NCBI GenBank assembly: GCA_018398585.1
Contig: JAGTTD010000006.1
Location: 2,058,501 to 2,122,500, forward strand
Length of the DNA stretch: 64,000 bases
Reading direction: 5' to 3'
Source: Simmondsia chinensis
Lineage: Eukaryota; Streptophyta; Magnoliopsida; Caryophyllales; Simmondsiaceae
In this document: in pieces, positions 1 through 11,317 of the stretch
How positions within the stretch are numbered: position 1 is the first letter of the stretch
How the letters are laid out: every line of letters starts with the position of its first letter
Notes under the pieces: model-generated
Told to the model about the DNA's origin: nothing
Databases searched by the model: none
Seen by the model: only the letters and a program-made list of their open reading frames with translations
Program-made: the position numbers and the translations under genes

Positions 1-245
1 TACCAAGCAGGTTGCTAATATTTTTACAAAAGGGTTGGCTACTGCTTACTTCCACTAGCACAAAGCCAATCTACACGTTAGTCCCCCGAGTACAGATTGA
101 GGGGGCGTATTAGGATAATAGAGTTATCTATATTATTATTTGCCTAAGGGTTTTCTTGTAATTGTACTTTCCTTGGTTTCTCTATATATATGATACCTCA
201 GCACTCTATTGGGTATGTTACCATAATTTAAATCTCACAAATTGT
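1..245 (+). mobile_element. Ty1-copia polyprotein tail and LTR start (partial)
   Basis: Frame 2 reads TKQVANIFTKGLATAYFH and then a stop, the end of a copia RNase H/integrase-RT polyprotein (family motif A-D/N-I-F-T-K-G-L). A polypurine-like GAGGGGGCG at about 100-108 is followed by TATTAGGATAATAGAG, which looks like the start of a 3' LTR with a mutated TG. The LTR body has a TATATATA stretch near 186. The element enters from outside the window, and in-frame stops show it is dead. The LTR end is not clearly defined. Confidence 0.7.
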
Positions 246-369
246 GTAGACTTAGAAATACAATTGGCAATCTAAACTTAAGTGGTTACTTGTTTTACCT
301 GTTTTTTAGAGCGTATAACAGTAGCAAAATTTTAGGATTTAAATGAGTGAGAAAAATACTTGAATTCAT

Positions 370-535
370 TTTTCAATAAGTGATTAACCGATTAACTAAA
401 CCAAACTAACAGGTATCGAAATTTCGATTAACCGATTTTAAATGGGTAGTAACGGTTATTAAATTTTCTCAAATTTCTTAAATAGTTATCAAACCAATAA
501 GTTAAACAGTACAGTTAATCGGTAACGAACGCCCC
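370..535. repeat. AT-rich dispersed repeat, copy 1
   Basis: Contains ACCGATTAAC, a run around GGGTAGTAACGGTTATTAAATTT, and AGTTATCAAACCAATAAG. A related block lies at 10489-10725 with the same order of motifs, so the AP-1 mu gene is flanked by two copies. Probably a MITE-type repeat; no ends or target duplications identified. Confidence 0.5.
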
Positions 536-738
536 TCCTCGAGAGCCCATAATAAACACCCGCGAAACGAAGTGAAACGCACGTTCTTCATAACAATAAC
601 ACTTATACATATTTTCACATTCAACTCATAAACTGATCTCTCATTTCAAAGTTCTTCGATCAAACTCGCTTCAATCTCTCGAATGATCATCATAGCGGTT
701 ACAAGATCGATCGTTCATTCTTCGATCACTGAACACTG

Positions 739-1015
739 GCCGGAAATTTTTTATGAAAACGATCGAGAATGAAGAAAATTCAATACATTCTACGTTAATT
801 AGCCGGAAAACTTAAGTTCGATTGTTAATTCTCCAATCACAAAGTACTCGCCGGAAATTTTCTGATGGAAAACGATCGAGAATGAAGTAAATTTGATACA
901 TTCACCGTTGATCTGCCGGACACCGGCCGCCGAAAAATTCTGATGTAAAACGACCGAGAATGAAGAAATTTTGATATCTGCGACGTTAATTCGCCGGAAT
1001 TTGATCGCCGGAGAA
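739..1015 (+). repeat. Three tandem copies of a leader repeat upstream of AP-1 mu
   Basis: GCCGGAAATTTT..ATG..AAACGATCGAGAATGAAG recurs at about 739, 850 and 926, each followed by a related 'TTGATACATTC..CGTTAAT..GCCGGA' block, so about 75-110 bp is repeated three times directly before the start codon at 1030. If transcribed, each copy carries a short upstream ATG: copy 1 a 20-codon uORF, copy 2 MENDRE-stop, copy 3 ATG-stop. Confidence 0.75.
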
Positions 1016-1029
1016 ATTAAGACCGTGAA

Positions 1030-4000
1030 ATGGCGGGCGCTGCATCGGCAATTTTCTTGTTGGACATGAAAGGCCGTGTTCTGATCTGGCGTGATTATAG
1101 AGGTGACGTTTCCGCCATTGATGCCGAGCGGTTCTTCACTAAGCTCCTTGAGAAAGAGGTCGATTCCTCTTCTTTTGTTGAATTTTTTTGTTGAGTTTTG
1201 ATTTTATCGTTGATTTGGATTCTGAGATTATGTGATGGGAAATGTCTATTTATCTCAATTCTATTGTTCCTTTGCATAGTTTCTCATGGCAATCAAAATT
1301 GTTACTTCTGTTTGGATGAAAGTTTTTCTTCGTCGGAATCTCACGACATATGCTTTAGTTAACCTGTACTTGGATAAGTGTGAACCTCGTATAAATTATA
1401 GAATAAAATTATTTTCTTTACTTAAATAGACAAAGTTGAAGAAAAGAAATGTTCAGCTGAAAATTTGTTGCAGGGAAAAAATTTTCGTAACTAAAATTTT
1501 TTCATAAGGAAAAAAAGTTGGTTACTTAAGATGATATCAGAACCTTGTTGACTAAGAGTCACAAGTTTGAATTCTGAAGCACATGATACGTTAAATTATA
1601 AATCTATTTTTGGATCTTCTCACATTAGCTTAGGCCTTTTGAAAGTTTAAGATAGGAAACTATTTTTCTTTGTGGGAAAAACACTTTCCTTCGAAATTTC
1701 ACGTTATATGTTTTATTTTATGTCAACTTGACCAAGCGTAATCTCGTACAAATTTAAAGAATGCAATTCTGAATGGAAAAAAATATTCAATTGAAAGAAA
1801 ATTTTCTGTGGAAACAAAGGAAACTTTAGTCGTTTTGGATAATTAGGTTAAATTCTAAGTATGAGTAGCTCGGAAACAGCCTCTCGTTAGGGTATCACCC
1901 TGAAGGGGTAAGGCTGCGTACATCCCACCCCTTCTGGACTCTACTTACGTGGGAGCCTTTGTGGCACTGGGTTTGTTGTTGTTGTCTGAGAATGAGTAGA
2001 GAGAAAGAAAGTGCTTGCTGGATTATTGTTGTGGAAATTGATTGTGTGAATGTATGGTATGGGATTGTTGATGATGACAGGAGGATGTGTTGGCGCAAGG
2101 ACCGGTGGTGCTGGAGAACGGGGTAACCTACATGTTTGTACAACATAATAATCTCTACTTGATGACATCCTCTCGGCAGAACTGCAATGCTGCTAGCCTT
2201 CTTCTCTTTCTTCACCGTGTCATTCAGGTATATGTGTTTTAGAGTATAGCACTTGCTTGCTCCTGTTAAAATTTTGGGAATTGGAAGAAAAAACATTATA
2301 TTTTGTTCTATCTCTATTACGACTGACTCGTATTATTGGTAGTATAGTGTTAAAAGTAAGAACTCCGCATGTGAGTTAAAATGTCAAATCCCATGTTAGA
2401 GTTGTGAGAATGAAGAGATCAATTTATAAGTGCAGTGGGTTACTCCACCTATTGCTAATTAGTTTTATGATAGAACCCCACTTGGGCTTATATGTGGATC
2501 ATGTGTGCCAACTCCATGGGTCAGGCCTAAGGGCTCGGTGAAATTTAACATGTAGTGTTGTTCATTCAACGCTGTTTTTAGTTTAGAGTGTAAAGCTATG
2601 TGCTGTGCTGTGTCTCAAAGCATAGACCTTTGTTTTCGGATCGGCCCAATTAGGGAGTGTTAATGAATCGAACTTTCGATGAACTACTCGTGTTTGAAAT
2701 TGATTAGGGGTTGTTCGTGTTAATTACATTGAGTCAATAGCTTAATGAGTTAAGTTCGAGCAGAATCGATAAGTGGAACAAGTTGAGTTCGAATAGGTGG
2801 TGCTTGCCTCTTTAATGTTCGCGAATACTTTGATTGGGCTTGATAAGAGTTTTTTAAGGGCTCACTCAAAGCTTGTTAGAAGTTGGTACTAGCTCAAAAT
2901 GGTTCGATAATGGCTTGAATGGTCTTTATTTTCATTCCAATCTTGTTTTGACATCTAAATTGAACCCAATTCTTGGGTATTTTGCCTAATAGAAAGGTAT
3001 TCCAAGCATTAGTTACACAGTGCGCATTGACATGCAGGTATTCAAGCATTATTTTGAAGAACTGGAAGAAGAATCGCTCAGAGATAACTTTGTGGTGGTG
3101 GTATGTGTAGACGCGTTTAGTTAGTATGTAGGTTCGGAAGATGAAATGCTTATAGGTACTACTAATTCCCCGTGCATTGGCAGTATGAGCTGCTCGATGA
3201 GATGATGGACTTTGGCTACCCACAATACACCGAAGCTAAGATCCTTAGTGAATTTATTAAGACTGATGCTTACAAGATGGAAGTTGTTCAGCGGCCTCCA
3301 ATGGCTGTAACAAACGCGGTGTCTTGGCGCAGTGAAGGAGTAAAATACAAAAGGAATGAGGTATTCTGCGCCCTCTCCCCCCTCTCGATTTTACATTGTC
3401 AAATTGTTATGTATCAAGGAACCAATTATCTCAAAAGATTAAGTTGATAGGTAAAGTTTCAAGAATAGCTTTGGGCTTTATCATATGCTCTCTCATGCGG
3501 ATGTGCATATTAGGGTTGAAGTTAAATAGAGAAGAAGGGAAGAGAAGAGTCTCTTATTGAAGCTCTGATACCATATGAACATAAAGACAAATGACTTGTA
3601 TTAAGTCAATTCAAGAGTACAATAGGTGGCTCTATTTATAGAGCTTAATGAGGAAGAGAAATGACATCACTATCCTTTGACTTTACAATGGGAATGAGGG
3701 TAGACATGACATTGTGTAAAACCCTAAGTAGATTTTCTTAAAAGGCTCTCTCCTAATAGTGCAGAGGTCCACCGCATACTTTGCGCTAAGATTATATTAA
3801 TATTGAAAGCGAGGATTGTTGAAATTTGAACTCGGGACCTCTTGATCATTTGAATAAAGTTTTGATAATATGTTAAGGAACTAGTTATCTCAAACGTTTA
3901 AGTTGATGAGTTATGATGCACTATGATCGCCTTTTGTGAACTTTCAGGTTTTCTTGGATGTGATAGAGAGTGTCAATGTTCTTGTCAACAGCAACGGGCA

Positions 4001-7000
4001 AATAATTCGCTCAGATGTCAATGGGGCACTGAAGATGAGGACATTTTTAAGGTATGTGATTCAAATAAAACAAACCACCCCCCCCCCCCAAAAAAAAAAA
4101 AAAAAAAAAAAAACACCATCAATATCTCATGACCTTTTCTTATTTTTTCTTTGGATGTGAGTTTACTTTAGGTTGTATTTTGCTGTGTTATGTCTTGATT
4201 TAGAAGTAGAGGTCCATGGTGATATAGACCTTTTATTTTTCTTATTCAACCCAGTAGACCCATTTAATAAGATCTAGCGTACTTCCGATTGTATCCTCCT
4301 TCAAAATTTTTTAGCACATTGCTTTCTTTTCTCAATTTCCTTCAAATTTGTTCATTTGCATCTAAATCAAACCCCTTTTGGGTATTTTGCCTAACACATT
4401 TAATAAACTCATTTCTAATGGCCAATGCATTAATTTTCTGCAATTGTATCTTTGATGCAGTGGTATGCCCGAATGTAAGCTTGGGCTGAATGATAGAGTT
4501 GTCCTGGAGGCTCAGGGTCAAGCCACGAGAGGGAAAGCTATTGATCTTGAGGACATCAAATTCCATCAGTATGCATCCCCGTTTCAACTGTTGCACAGTT
4601 CCTGAAATTCTTGTCACATATAGAGTTCTGATTCATTGATGAGGGGCTGATCAAGATTTCAAATAACCCAAACAGTTATTTATTAAATTCATAATTGGAG
4701 AAATAAAAACATGTGTACAACACATTATAGTCGTATATATACATATATAATATAAATGACCTACATATTAGTTGATATTGTAATGTAAAGTAGATATTAA
4801 GTTGAAAACCTCCTTCATTAAAAAAGGGGGCCGTAAATTAAAACTTGCTTTGGGCCCCAAAAAGCTCAGGACTGGACCTGCAGTGATGGTAGAGCTTCTA
4901 CTGTAATCAGGATATTCTGATAGCTTGCTCTTCAGGTGTGTACGTTTGGCTAGATTCGAGAATGACAGAACAATTTCCTTCATACCCCCCGATGGTTCTT
5001 TTGACCTAATGACTTACAGACTTAGTGCCCAGGTTTGCTTCCTAATCTGCGTTGGGCATCTTATTATATATTAGAGTCTATTCGGACAAATTTCTACTAT
5101 TGAAAAATTAATTTTTTCAAATTTTAAGAATATTTGGTCAGGGAAAAAGTGCTTTGAAGCAGAAATGGGAAAATAGTCTCTTTTTTAAAGTGAAAATGAA
5201 AATTTTCTTATATAAAAATAATAGTACTTTTTACAGATATTTCAGAAAAAACAGTTTTTTCGCGGCTGGTTAAACAAGCCTTTAGTCACCTTTTTCTTAA
5301 GGGCTGTAATCTGACGCAAATATGTGGTGGATTATAGGTAAAACCTCTCATTTGGGTGGAAGCTCAAGTTGAAAGGCACTCCCGGAGCCGTGTGGAGATG
5401 CTGATAAAAGCTCGGAGCCAGTACAAGGAACGCAGGTATTCTAACTAGGACCTTTTAATTCTTCTCCCCCTCTGAAAATAAGGTCCAGCTGTTCTTCCTG
5501 GCTTTGGATGCCTCTGTCACTCTTGATATATCATATATTATATGACCTCTCCGCAAGTAAGATCCGGTGGTTCTTTCAGCTCACTGCATCTGTTACTCAT
5601 TTTGATTGTATGTTATAGCTAAGACCGTAACTAGTTGAGTCGAGCTGACAACCATGTTTTTCGATCTGAGCTGAGCTTTTATTGAGCTTTTGAATCTTTA
5701 TTGGAACTCGGTTGGATAAGATATTAGTATGTTTGGTACTCAACTCGACTTGGCTGGCTAGCCTAATCCAGTCGAATTGAGCTCGTTAGCTCATTGTCTA
5801 GTCAATTCCATCTCATAATTAAGCCAAGCTTGTATTTAGTTGAGCTCGCTATTAAGCCAAATTATTCAAGTTATTATGGAACCATGTTGAGCCAGTAACA
5901 AGCCCTTGTGAAACTATTCATGTACTTCAATGAGTTGGCCATCCCCATTCAAACTCGGCTCATTAAGCTTTTTGAGCTTGCTCGAGCTCACCACAGTACG
6001 CTATTGAGCCTCTAAAACGAACACGAATAACCCCTAATCAATTTCTAATAGAAATAGCTCATCGAATGTTTGATTCGTTTATACTTCTAGTAATGACTTC
6101 AGCTGTTGCCTTATTTCCGCTTCCTGATTTCACAGGTAGGTTCTTGTCTGACAGCTCTAGGCGTCACTTAACATAACATATATTACAAAATCATTATGCT
6201 TTCTGTCTGGCCTGTACTATTCTCTGCATTATCTGAACATCCTATTAGTTCCAAAATCAAGGCTATTCAAGACCCCAAGTAACTTAAATGTAGATGCTTG
6301 GTACCCCTAATTTGTTAAATGTCCCTTTTAAAAATTAGTTATATTATCAGTTTGCTTATCCCAAATGTCACCGTTCATTGTAGATAATTAACTATCGATA
6401 TACAATATATTATAAACGCATTTGTGCATATATAATATAAAAGACACGCATGTTAGTTAGAATTATAATTTGGTCCCCCGAAATTCTCGGGACCGGCCTT
6501 GTCCACAATATAGAAGATTTTGTGGGTTAAAAAGCCATCAACAGAAAACTTCATGGGTGAAACATGTTCAAATTCTAATACACCTTGCGATTTTCTATTT
6601 ATTACAGCTGTGCAACGAATGTCGAGATCGAGTTGCCAGTGCCATCTGATGCTACAAATCCTGAAATTCGCACATCCATGGGATCTGCAAAATATGCTCC
6701 CGAAAATGATGCAATTTTATGGAAAATCAGATCTTTTCCTGGTAGTAAGGTACCACTGCTTTTACTTTCTTCTAGTCACCTGCATATATATTACTGTTAA
6801 AATAATCAACTATCTTACAAGACTAAGTTGTTAGGCAAATGACCATCAGATTTGAACTACAGAGAATGCGCAGGTCCACCTTATACCTTGTGTGTTGAGT
6901 TGCGTCTTGAATTTATGTCTCGATTTAGAAACGAGGGTCTAGGCCCGGGAGAGCCCCTTGCAGTATGGACCTTCTTTTGCAATCCCACCCGTGACCCATT

Positions 7001-7019
7001 AGTGTTTTTTCAAAATTTC

Positions 7020-7060
<41 letters not shown>

Positions 7061-9144
7061 AGCTGGTGTCTAGCCCCGTTGTATCCTTCACACAGTGGAT
7101 TGCTTTCCTTCATCCACTCATGATTTTTCCCTTAATTTGAGTATTTTTCCACATCAATTTGTGTGTGATCATTTTCTTGAGTATTTGCTTCACATTGTGC
7201 TTGAATTAGATTAATATCAAGAGTGAAGTCTATAACAACAACAACAACAAAAGACCCAGTGCCTCAAGGGCTCCCGCATAAGCGGGGTCTGGGAGGGGTG
7301 GATGTATGCAGCCTTACCTCTTCAGGGTATAACCCTACCGAGAGGTTGTTTCCGATGACCCCCAACCTTATGGGGTTGGCAACACGAGGACTTCCCAGGA
7401 GGTCATCCTAATACTACTCTCACCCATAATTGGTTGCAAGAGTGAAGACTATCAGGGTTCCAAAAGTTAAAGTTAAAGGCCATAATTGATTTTATACTCT
7501 AACGATGACTTATAGTGTCGCCAATGTTTCCGATCTTGTATAGGAGTTTCTATTGAGGGCAGAATTTGGACTTCCAAGTATAACTGCAGACGATGGGGTT
7601 GCAGAGAGAAAAGCTCCGGTTCGTGTTAAGTTTGAAGTACCATATTTCACTGTCTCAGGCATTCAGGTATTTGCATCTTAACTTCATTTCTTGGCAACAA
7701 ATATGAATGTTTTGCTCACTCTTTCTTATAATAATGTTTTGCTCACATGAAAATTTATAAGCCTCCTTTTGTTTTGTCAGAAGTCCTTTTTTGTCTCTAT
7801 TCTATTATTTATTTGTATGACTTTATAGCAACAACCATAAATATGAAAATATTTTCCTCCATTGAGGGCCCGGACATAGCCTCCATTTAGGGTAGCACCC
7901 TGAAAGGGTAAGGCCGTGTACATCACTCCCCCCCCCCCCCCTCTCTCCCAACCCTATGTATATGGGAGCCCTTTGAGACACTAGGTTTGTTATTGTTGTT
8001 GTTGTGTTTTCCTCCCTTGAGGGAAAATTGACTTTCCCTTAATGAACGGGGAAACATATTTCTTCATAGAGGGAAAAACATTTTCCATGGTGGTTTTACT
8101 TTATATGCTTTACTTCAACCTTATTGAAATCCTTTTCTCCAGTTAAAAAGACAATTTAAAAAAAAAAAACATAATTTTAATTTAAAATATTTTTTAAAGA
8201 AAATTTTTTCAAACGAAAGTATTTTAGTTAAGCCAAACAGAGCCTTATAATTCTTTAATTCTAACAGTCTCAAGTCTCAATTAGTGCATTGGGCATGGGA
8301 CCTAACTATTAGTCGAGGTGTGCATAAACGGACCCTAGGAAACTGTCTTCCCTTCTACACAACAACAACAACAACTACAATTCCAGTGCCTCGAGGGCTC
8401 CCGCAAAAGCGAGGTCGGGGGGGAGGGGTTGACGTACGCAGCCTTCCCCCTTCAGGGTGTAACCTGAAGAAAGGCTGTTTCCGAAGACCTCCAGCCTGAC
8501 TTCCCTTCTCTTTAGAGAAATCCACTTTTCTACATTTGAAGGAAAACATTTTCCCTTCAAGACTAGAATTGTTACTTATTTGTACGTTGAAATTATATAA
8601 GTATTATGAAAAAGTTTTTCCATTAAAAGAGAGTTGTAATTCAAGTAATACTGGGCTCAATACCCTCCCTGTCTGATCCCATATCTGGTACCTTGCTTGC
8701 CATGTGGGGGAGGGGGGAATTCCTTTCCTGTTCTCCACCCTCTTGAGGTTGTTCGTCTGTGTCTCGGAGGTGTGGCTGTATGTGTGCTTGCTTCGGTTTC
8801 AGCTGGTGCTTTGCTAGCTTCTGGTCCTCTCCTGTTGGTGTGATGTTGTCCGGCTTGTTTTTGGTGTCTGATTTTTTCTGTTTTGATCTGGATTTTTGTA
8901 CCCATCTTCGGTTACGGGATGGTTGAGGTCTCGCCTTGTCGAGGTCCGGTATATACTATGGCTTTGCCGATAATTATCAAAAAAAAAAAAAAAAAAATTC
9001 AAGTAACAGTGCTCAATACTAACACGCCCTTGCCTCTTTTCTCAGGTACGATTCTTAAAAATCATTGAAAAAAGCGGATACCAAGCTCTACCATGGGTGA
9101 GATACATAACCAGGGCCGGTGATTATGAGATACGCTTATTTTAA
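1030..9144 (+). CDS. AP1M: AP-1 complex medium subunit mu (mu1 adaptin), complete
   Basis: Medium chain of the clathrin adaptor AP-1, which sorts cargo at the trans-Golgi network/early endosome and binds tyrosine-based signals. Coding exons: 1030-1158, 2081-2227, 3038-3100, 3184-3360, 3948-4051, 4461-4568, 4936-5032, 5338-5435, 6608-6749, 7544-7666, 9046-9144. All introns are GT-AG, phases close, and the product is 428 aa, the usual plant length. It starts MAGAASAIFLLDMKGRVLIW (longin-like domain, about 1-140) and passes through FKHYFEELEEESLRDNFVVV. The mu-homology domain (about 168-428) includes FENDRTISFIPPDG and ends KSGYQALPWVRYIT..GDYEIRLF; the F/D and W residues of the signal pocket are present. 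The introns hold SINE, LINE and MITE insertions, but no exon is disrupted. The last residues (EIRLF) vary slightly from common plant forms. Family identity is very sure; which paralogue (AP1M1 or AP1M2) is not. Confidence 0.96.
1871..1985 (+). mobile_element. SINE 3' part, TTG-tailed (AP-1 mu intron 1)
   Basis: CGGAAACAGCCTCTCGTTAG, then GGGGTAAGGCTGCGTACATC, GGGAGCC..TGTGGCACTGGG and (TTG)n. This is the 3' tail described in detail for the copies at 15306 and 31621. No 5S head; sense orientation to the gene. Confidence 0.85.
2344..2545 (+). repeat. Dispersed LTR-like repeat, copy 1
   Basis: Shares ATAGAACCCCACTTGGGCTT, 'ATGTGGATC', 'CCAACTCC.TGGGTC.G.CCTAA' and an upstream GACTCC/AACTCC..ATGTGAGT block with 39225-39415 and, inverted, 51243-51478. 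It lies in AP-1 mu intron 2. Possibly a solo LTR or TRIM; ends not resolved. Confidence 0.5.
2640..2900. repeat. GAGCTCG-type degenerate repeat in AP-1 mu intron 2
   Basis: Rich in TTCGAG, GAGTTCGA, GCTTGATAAG and GGTTCGATAATGGCTTG words. It belongs to a hAT-like MITE family that also occurs at 5630-6090, 15094-15784, 23180-23518, 24230-24500, 37745-38030, 42180-42425 and 62157-62640. Ends are worn here. Confidence 0.5.
3411..3912. repeat. Dispersed repeat with short direct ends (AP-1 mu intron 4)
   Basis: Begins AAGGAACCAATTATCTCAAA and ends with a near-copy (AAGGAACTAGTTATCTCAAA at about 3876), with CTCTCATGCGGATG and GAACTCGGGACCTCTTG inside. A related unit lies at 58428-58700, and short pieces sit near 6805, 7450 and 12430. 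Class unknown. Confidence 0.45.
4079..4113 (+). repeat. C-run followed by A-run
   Basis: A homopolymer C tract abuts a long homopolymer A tract just after exon 5 of the AP-1 mu gene. Tract lengths in such runs are prone to assembly or read error. Confidence 0.7.
5630..6090. repeat. GAGCTCG-type hAT-like MITE (AP-1 mu intron 8)
   Basis: Dense GAGCTGA, CTCGACTTGG, GAGCTCGTTAGCTCA and CGAGCTCACC words over 450 bp, in the low-complexity style of the element at 15094-15784. Ends are diverged, so boundaries are approximate. Confidence 0.5.
6240..6505. repeat. MITE-like repeat ending in GGGACCGGCC
   Basis: Contains GACCCCAAGTAACTTAAATG, a central AT-rich part, and a right end TTTGGTCCCCCGAAATTCTCGGGACCGGCC. 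Relatives: 4660-4880, 20430-20600, 39980-40262, 41930-42075 and 45449-45637. The terminal RGGRCCGG motif suggests a non-autonomous hAT-like family. Confidence 0.5.
7019..7060 (+). repeat. (TA)n microsatellite
   Basis: Uninterrupted AT dinucleotide run in AP-1 mu intron 9. Similar runs occur near 29088, 44503 and 44838. Confidence 0.9.
7234..7436 (-). mobile_element. 5S-headed SINE, type II, with 16-bp target duplication
   Basis: Read on the minus strand: GGGTGAGAGTAGTATTAGGA..GACCTCCTGGGAAGTCCTCG (3' part of a 5S rRNA gene), TGTTGCCAACCCCATAAGG, then the SINE tail and (TTG)n. It is flanked by CAAGAGTGAAGTCTAT (7218-7233) and CAAGAGTGAAGACTAT (7437-7452), a 16-bp duplication with one mismatch. 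The head is 5'-truncated. Confidence 0.85.
7870..8005 (+). mobile_element. SINE 3' part, TTG-tailed
   Basis: GGTAGCACCCTGAAAGGGTA, AAGGCCGTGTACATC, a C-run, GGGAGCCCTTTGAGACACTA and TTG repeats, in AP-1 mu intron 10. No 5S head visible. Confidence 0.8.
8360..8495 (-). mobile_element. SINE 3' part, TTG-tailed, inverted
   Basis: (CAA)n, then CCAGTGCCTCGAGGGCTCCC, TACGCAGCC and CAGGGTGTAACCTGAAG: the SINE tail on the minus strand, also in AP-1 mu intron 10. The long open frames here come from the repeat, not from a gene. Confidence 0.8.
8664..8996 (+). mobile_element. 5'-truncated L1-like LINE 3' end with poly(A) and target duplication
   Basis: A GC-richer block ends GCCGATAATTATC plus a long A-run. 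It is flanked by about 23 bp of imperfect duplication (ATTCAAGTAATACTGGGCTC.. from 8639; ATTCAAGTAACAGTGCTCAA.. from 8997). Ends of the form 'CTAATTATCG-An' at 50650 and 'GAATTATCAG-An' at 56965 suggest the same LINE group. No coding part remains. Confidence 0.7.
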
Positions 9145-10728
9145 AACGCGCTCTCCTACCATACCAACCATATGAATCAACTGTTAAAGGTGTGAATCTA
9201 CAAGGATAAACACTGCAACAACGAAGATCTGATGTCGGGCATGAGAAAGACAAGCAAGAAGCGTCTATTGAGGCAACTTGAGACGAGCTGATCCCAAGAG
9301 TTTTAGGAGCCTGAAACGGATATATAAAACGAGACTCTTTACATATTATATACTATTCTTTTAGAAAATATTAATATTAACTAAATAAATTATAAATATA
9401 AATATTAACTCAACCAAATTTATCCTTAATTTTTTTAAATATTTGTTCTATTTTTCCCCTCATTTTTCCTTCGTTTTACTGCTACAATCCTTTACTCTTT
9501 TTACAGTAAGGGAATTTTCGGAGTTCATACTATGGTATGGATGCTTCAATTTATTTCATTTCTCATTTTATTCATTTGAAGTGAATTGGAGTTATGTGAT
9601 AGTATAAAACTATTATTGAATTTTTGCTTAATAGTTTAATCTTTTGAGATTGTTGATTCACGAATAGTCTTATACTCTTACGGGAGTCCTAGCAGATCTC
9701 ACACTTCTGTTTGCGTTATTCAAGCTCCATTTGGTTCGACGTGAAACTTTTACATAAGTTGTTAACAATCACTCTTGTAAGAAAAATATTTTTCTCTATT
9801 GAGGAAAGTACAAACTATTTTCCTTTAAGTTTAACTTGATTACGTGTGCATTTGTATCAATTTTTATAATAAATTTATTTTATTTAATTAGATAAATGAT
9901 TTCTTTTTCAATAAGATACAAGATTTTGTGGGCTAGCAATCTAAATAAACTGACTCGAACTTTGTAGCTTTTTGTTCGAATTTGAATTTGATAAAACTTA
10001 ATACGTTCAAGTTTGATATGACTTAATGCCTTCAAGTTTACATGGGCCAGCAAAAACCATTACTTGCTATCAACTATGAAGTCTATATATATATATATCT
10101 GCCTTAGTGGGTACAAGCTCATGCCTATACTCACTCAATTATCTGCAAGTATCCAATGGATATTCATTACTTGTCTCATACTTACCTTAATGTGGATAAC
10201 TAATAAATAAAACTAAGAAATAAGAATAAATAGAGTTATAACTAAAATATAAATAAATACAAAATTATTTAAAACTTACTAAGATTTTATCCTCTCCCAC
10301 TTTATTATCCCCAAATTAAAGGTAAAATAAATTGGAGATGACAAGGTAAATTACTACACAGAGAAATAAAATTTTATTATAATCCTATTATCCTTGTTTC
10401 TCTTTATACTATTGTCTATATGAGCGTATACAAAAACCCAAAACTAAAAAAATAGAACATAAACTAAGAAAACAATGCCGGAAGTCTCAGTTATTGGGTC
10501 GGAAAAAGCAATTTAGTTATCAAACCGATAAAAAATTCGGTTAATTTAAGTGATTATGGTTCAAGAATTTTACTAAATCGTTAAACGATATAACCAAACC
10601 GCAATAATCAAAATTCCGGTTAACCCATGTCAAATAGGTAGTAATAATAATGATTATTGAATTTTTACAAATTTCTGAAACGGTTATCAAAACCGAAAAA
10701 TTAAACGGTAATCAACCCAGTACTATAG
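9145..10728. other. Intergenic spacer, no gene seen
   Basis: AT-rich DNA between the AP-1 mu stop and the next element. It includes a (TA)n run near 10085 and a second copy of the 370-535 repeat at 10489-10725. No open frame resembles a known protein, and no RNA gene is recognised. Confidence 0.6.
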
Positions 10729-11230
10729 CTAGGGATGGCAATGGAGCGTGGTGGGCCGGATACGGGGGGTGCCTCCTCCATACCTATGGCAAGTACAAAC
10801 CCATATCTATATCCACCTCATTACCTGTAGATATCCAACAGGTATCCGCTACCTGTCCCGTACCTTCTCTAACGTGTGTAGAAAACGATTATTTATACTT
10901 GCTTATATTAGGTATTTAATATTATTTTTAAAAACCAATTATATTTTTTTATAACATTGATAAACAATTTAAGCGATTGAATTTAAACACTTATTTTTTA
11001 AATTGAAGATTAACTATGTATAAAATAAAGTAGATATAGAGGTATGAGATAAGGCGGGACGGGTACGGAGTGGGGCGGGTGTGGGTACAAAACTATACAC
11101 GTACCCACTCCACACTTATAATGGGTACAAGGCGAGTACACCTAGCCCGTACCTATAACCCCCCCCCCCCCCCCCCCCACTTATGCCCATACCGACCTCC
11201 GATAGAACGGGTATTCATAGATATCGGGTT
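10729..11230. mobile_element. hAT-like element end with degenerate GGGTAC sub-repeats
   Basis: Starts CTAGGGATGGCAATGGAG, an Ac/hAT-style TAGGGATG terminus, and continues with GGATACGGGG, GGGACGGGTACGGAG and GGGTACAAGGCGAGTA words. Same style as 33808-34385. The right terminus is not found. It contains a C-homopolymer of about 20 at 11159-11179. Confidence 0.5.
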
Positions 11231-11317
11231 TTATCCCAGCCAATCGGGAGTAAAAAGGAAAAACAAATCCATGAACGAGGCACAAAGCGGTTTAAGCAGA
11301 TGACTTTGAGATGAAAA

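Noticed and set aside
8284..8560. Open frames of 61-71 codons on both strands
   Set aside because: They coincide with an inverted SINE tail and recur wherever this repeat occurs.
11159..11179. Long C-homopolymer as a regulatory G4
   Set aside because: A single homopolymer run inside a repeat is more likely slippage or read error.
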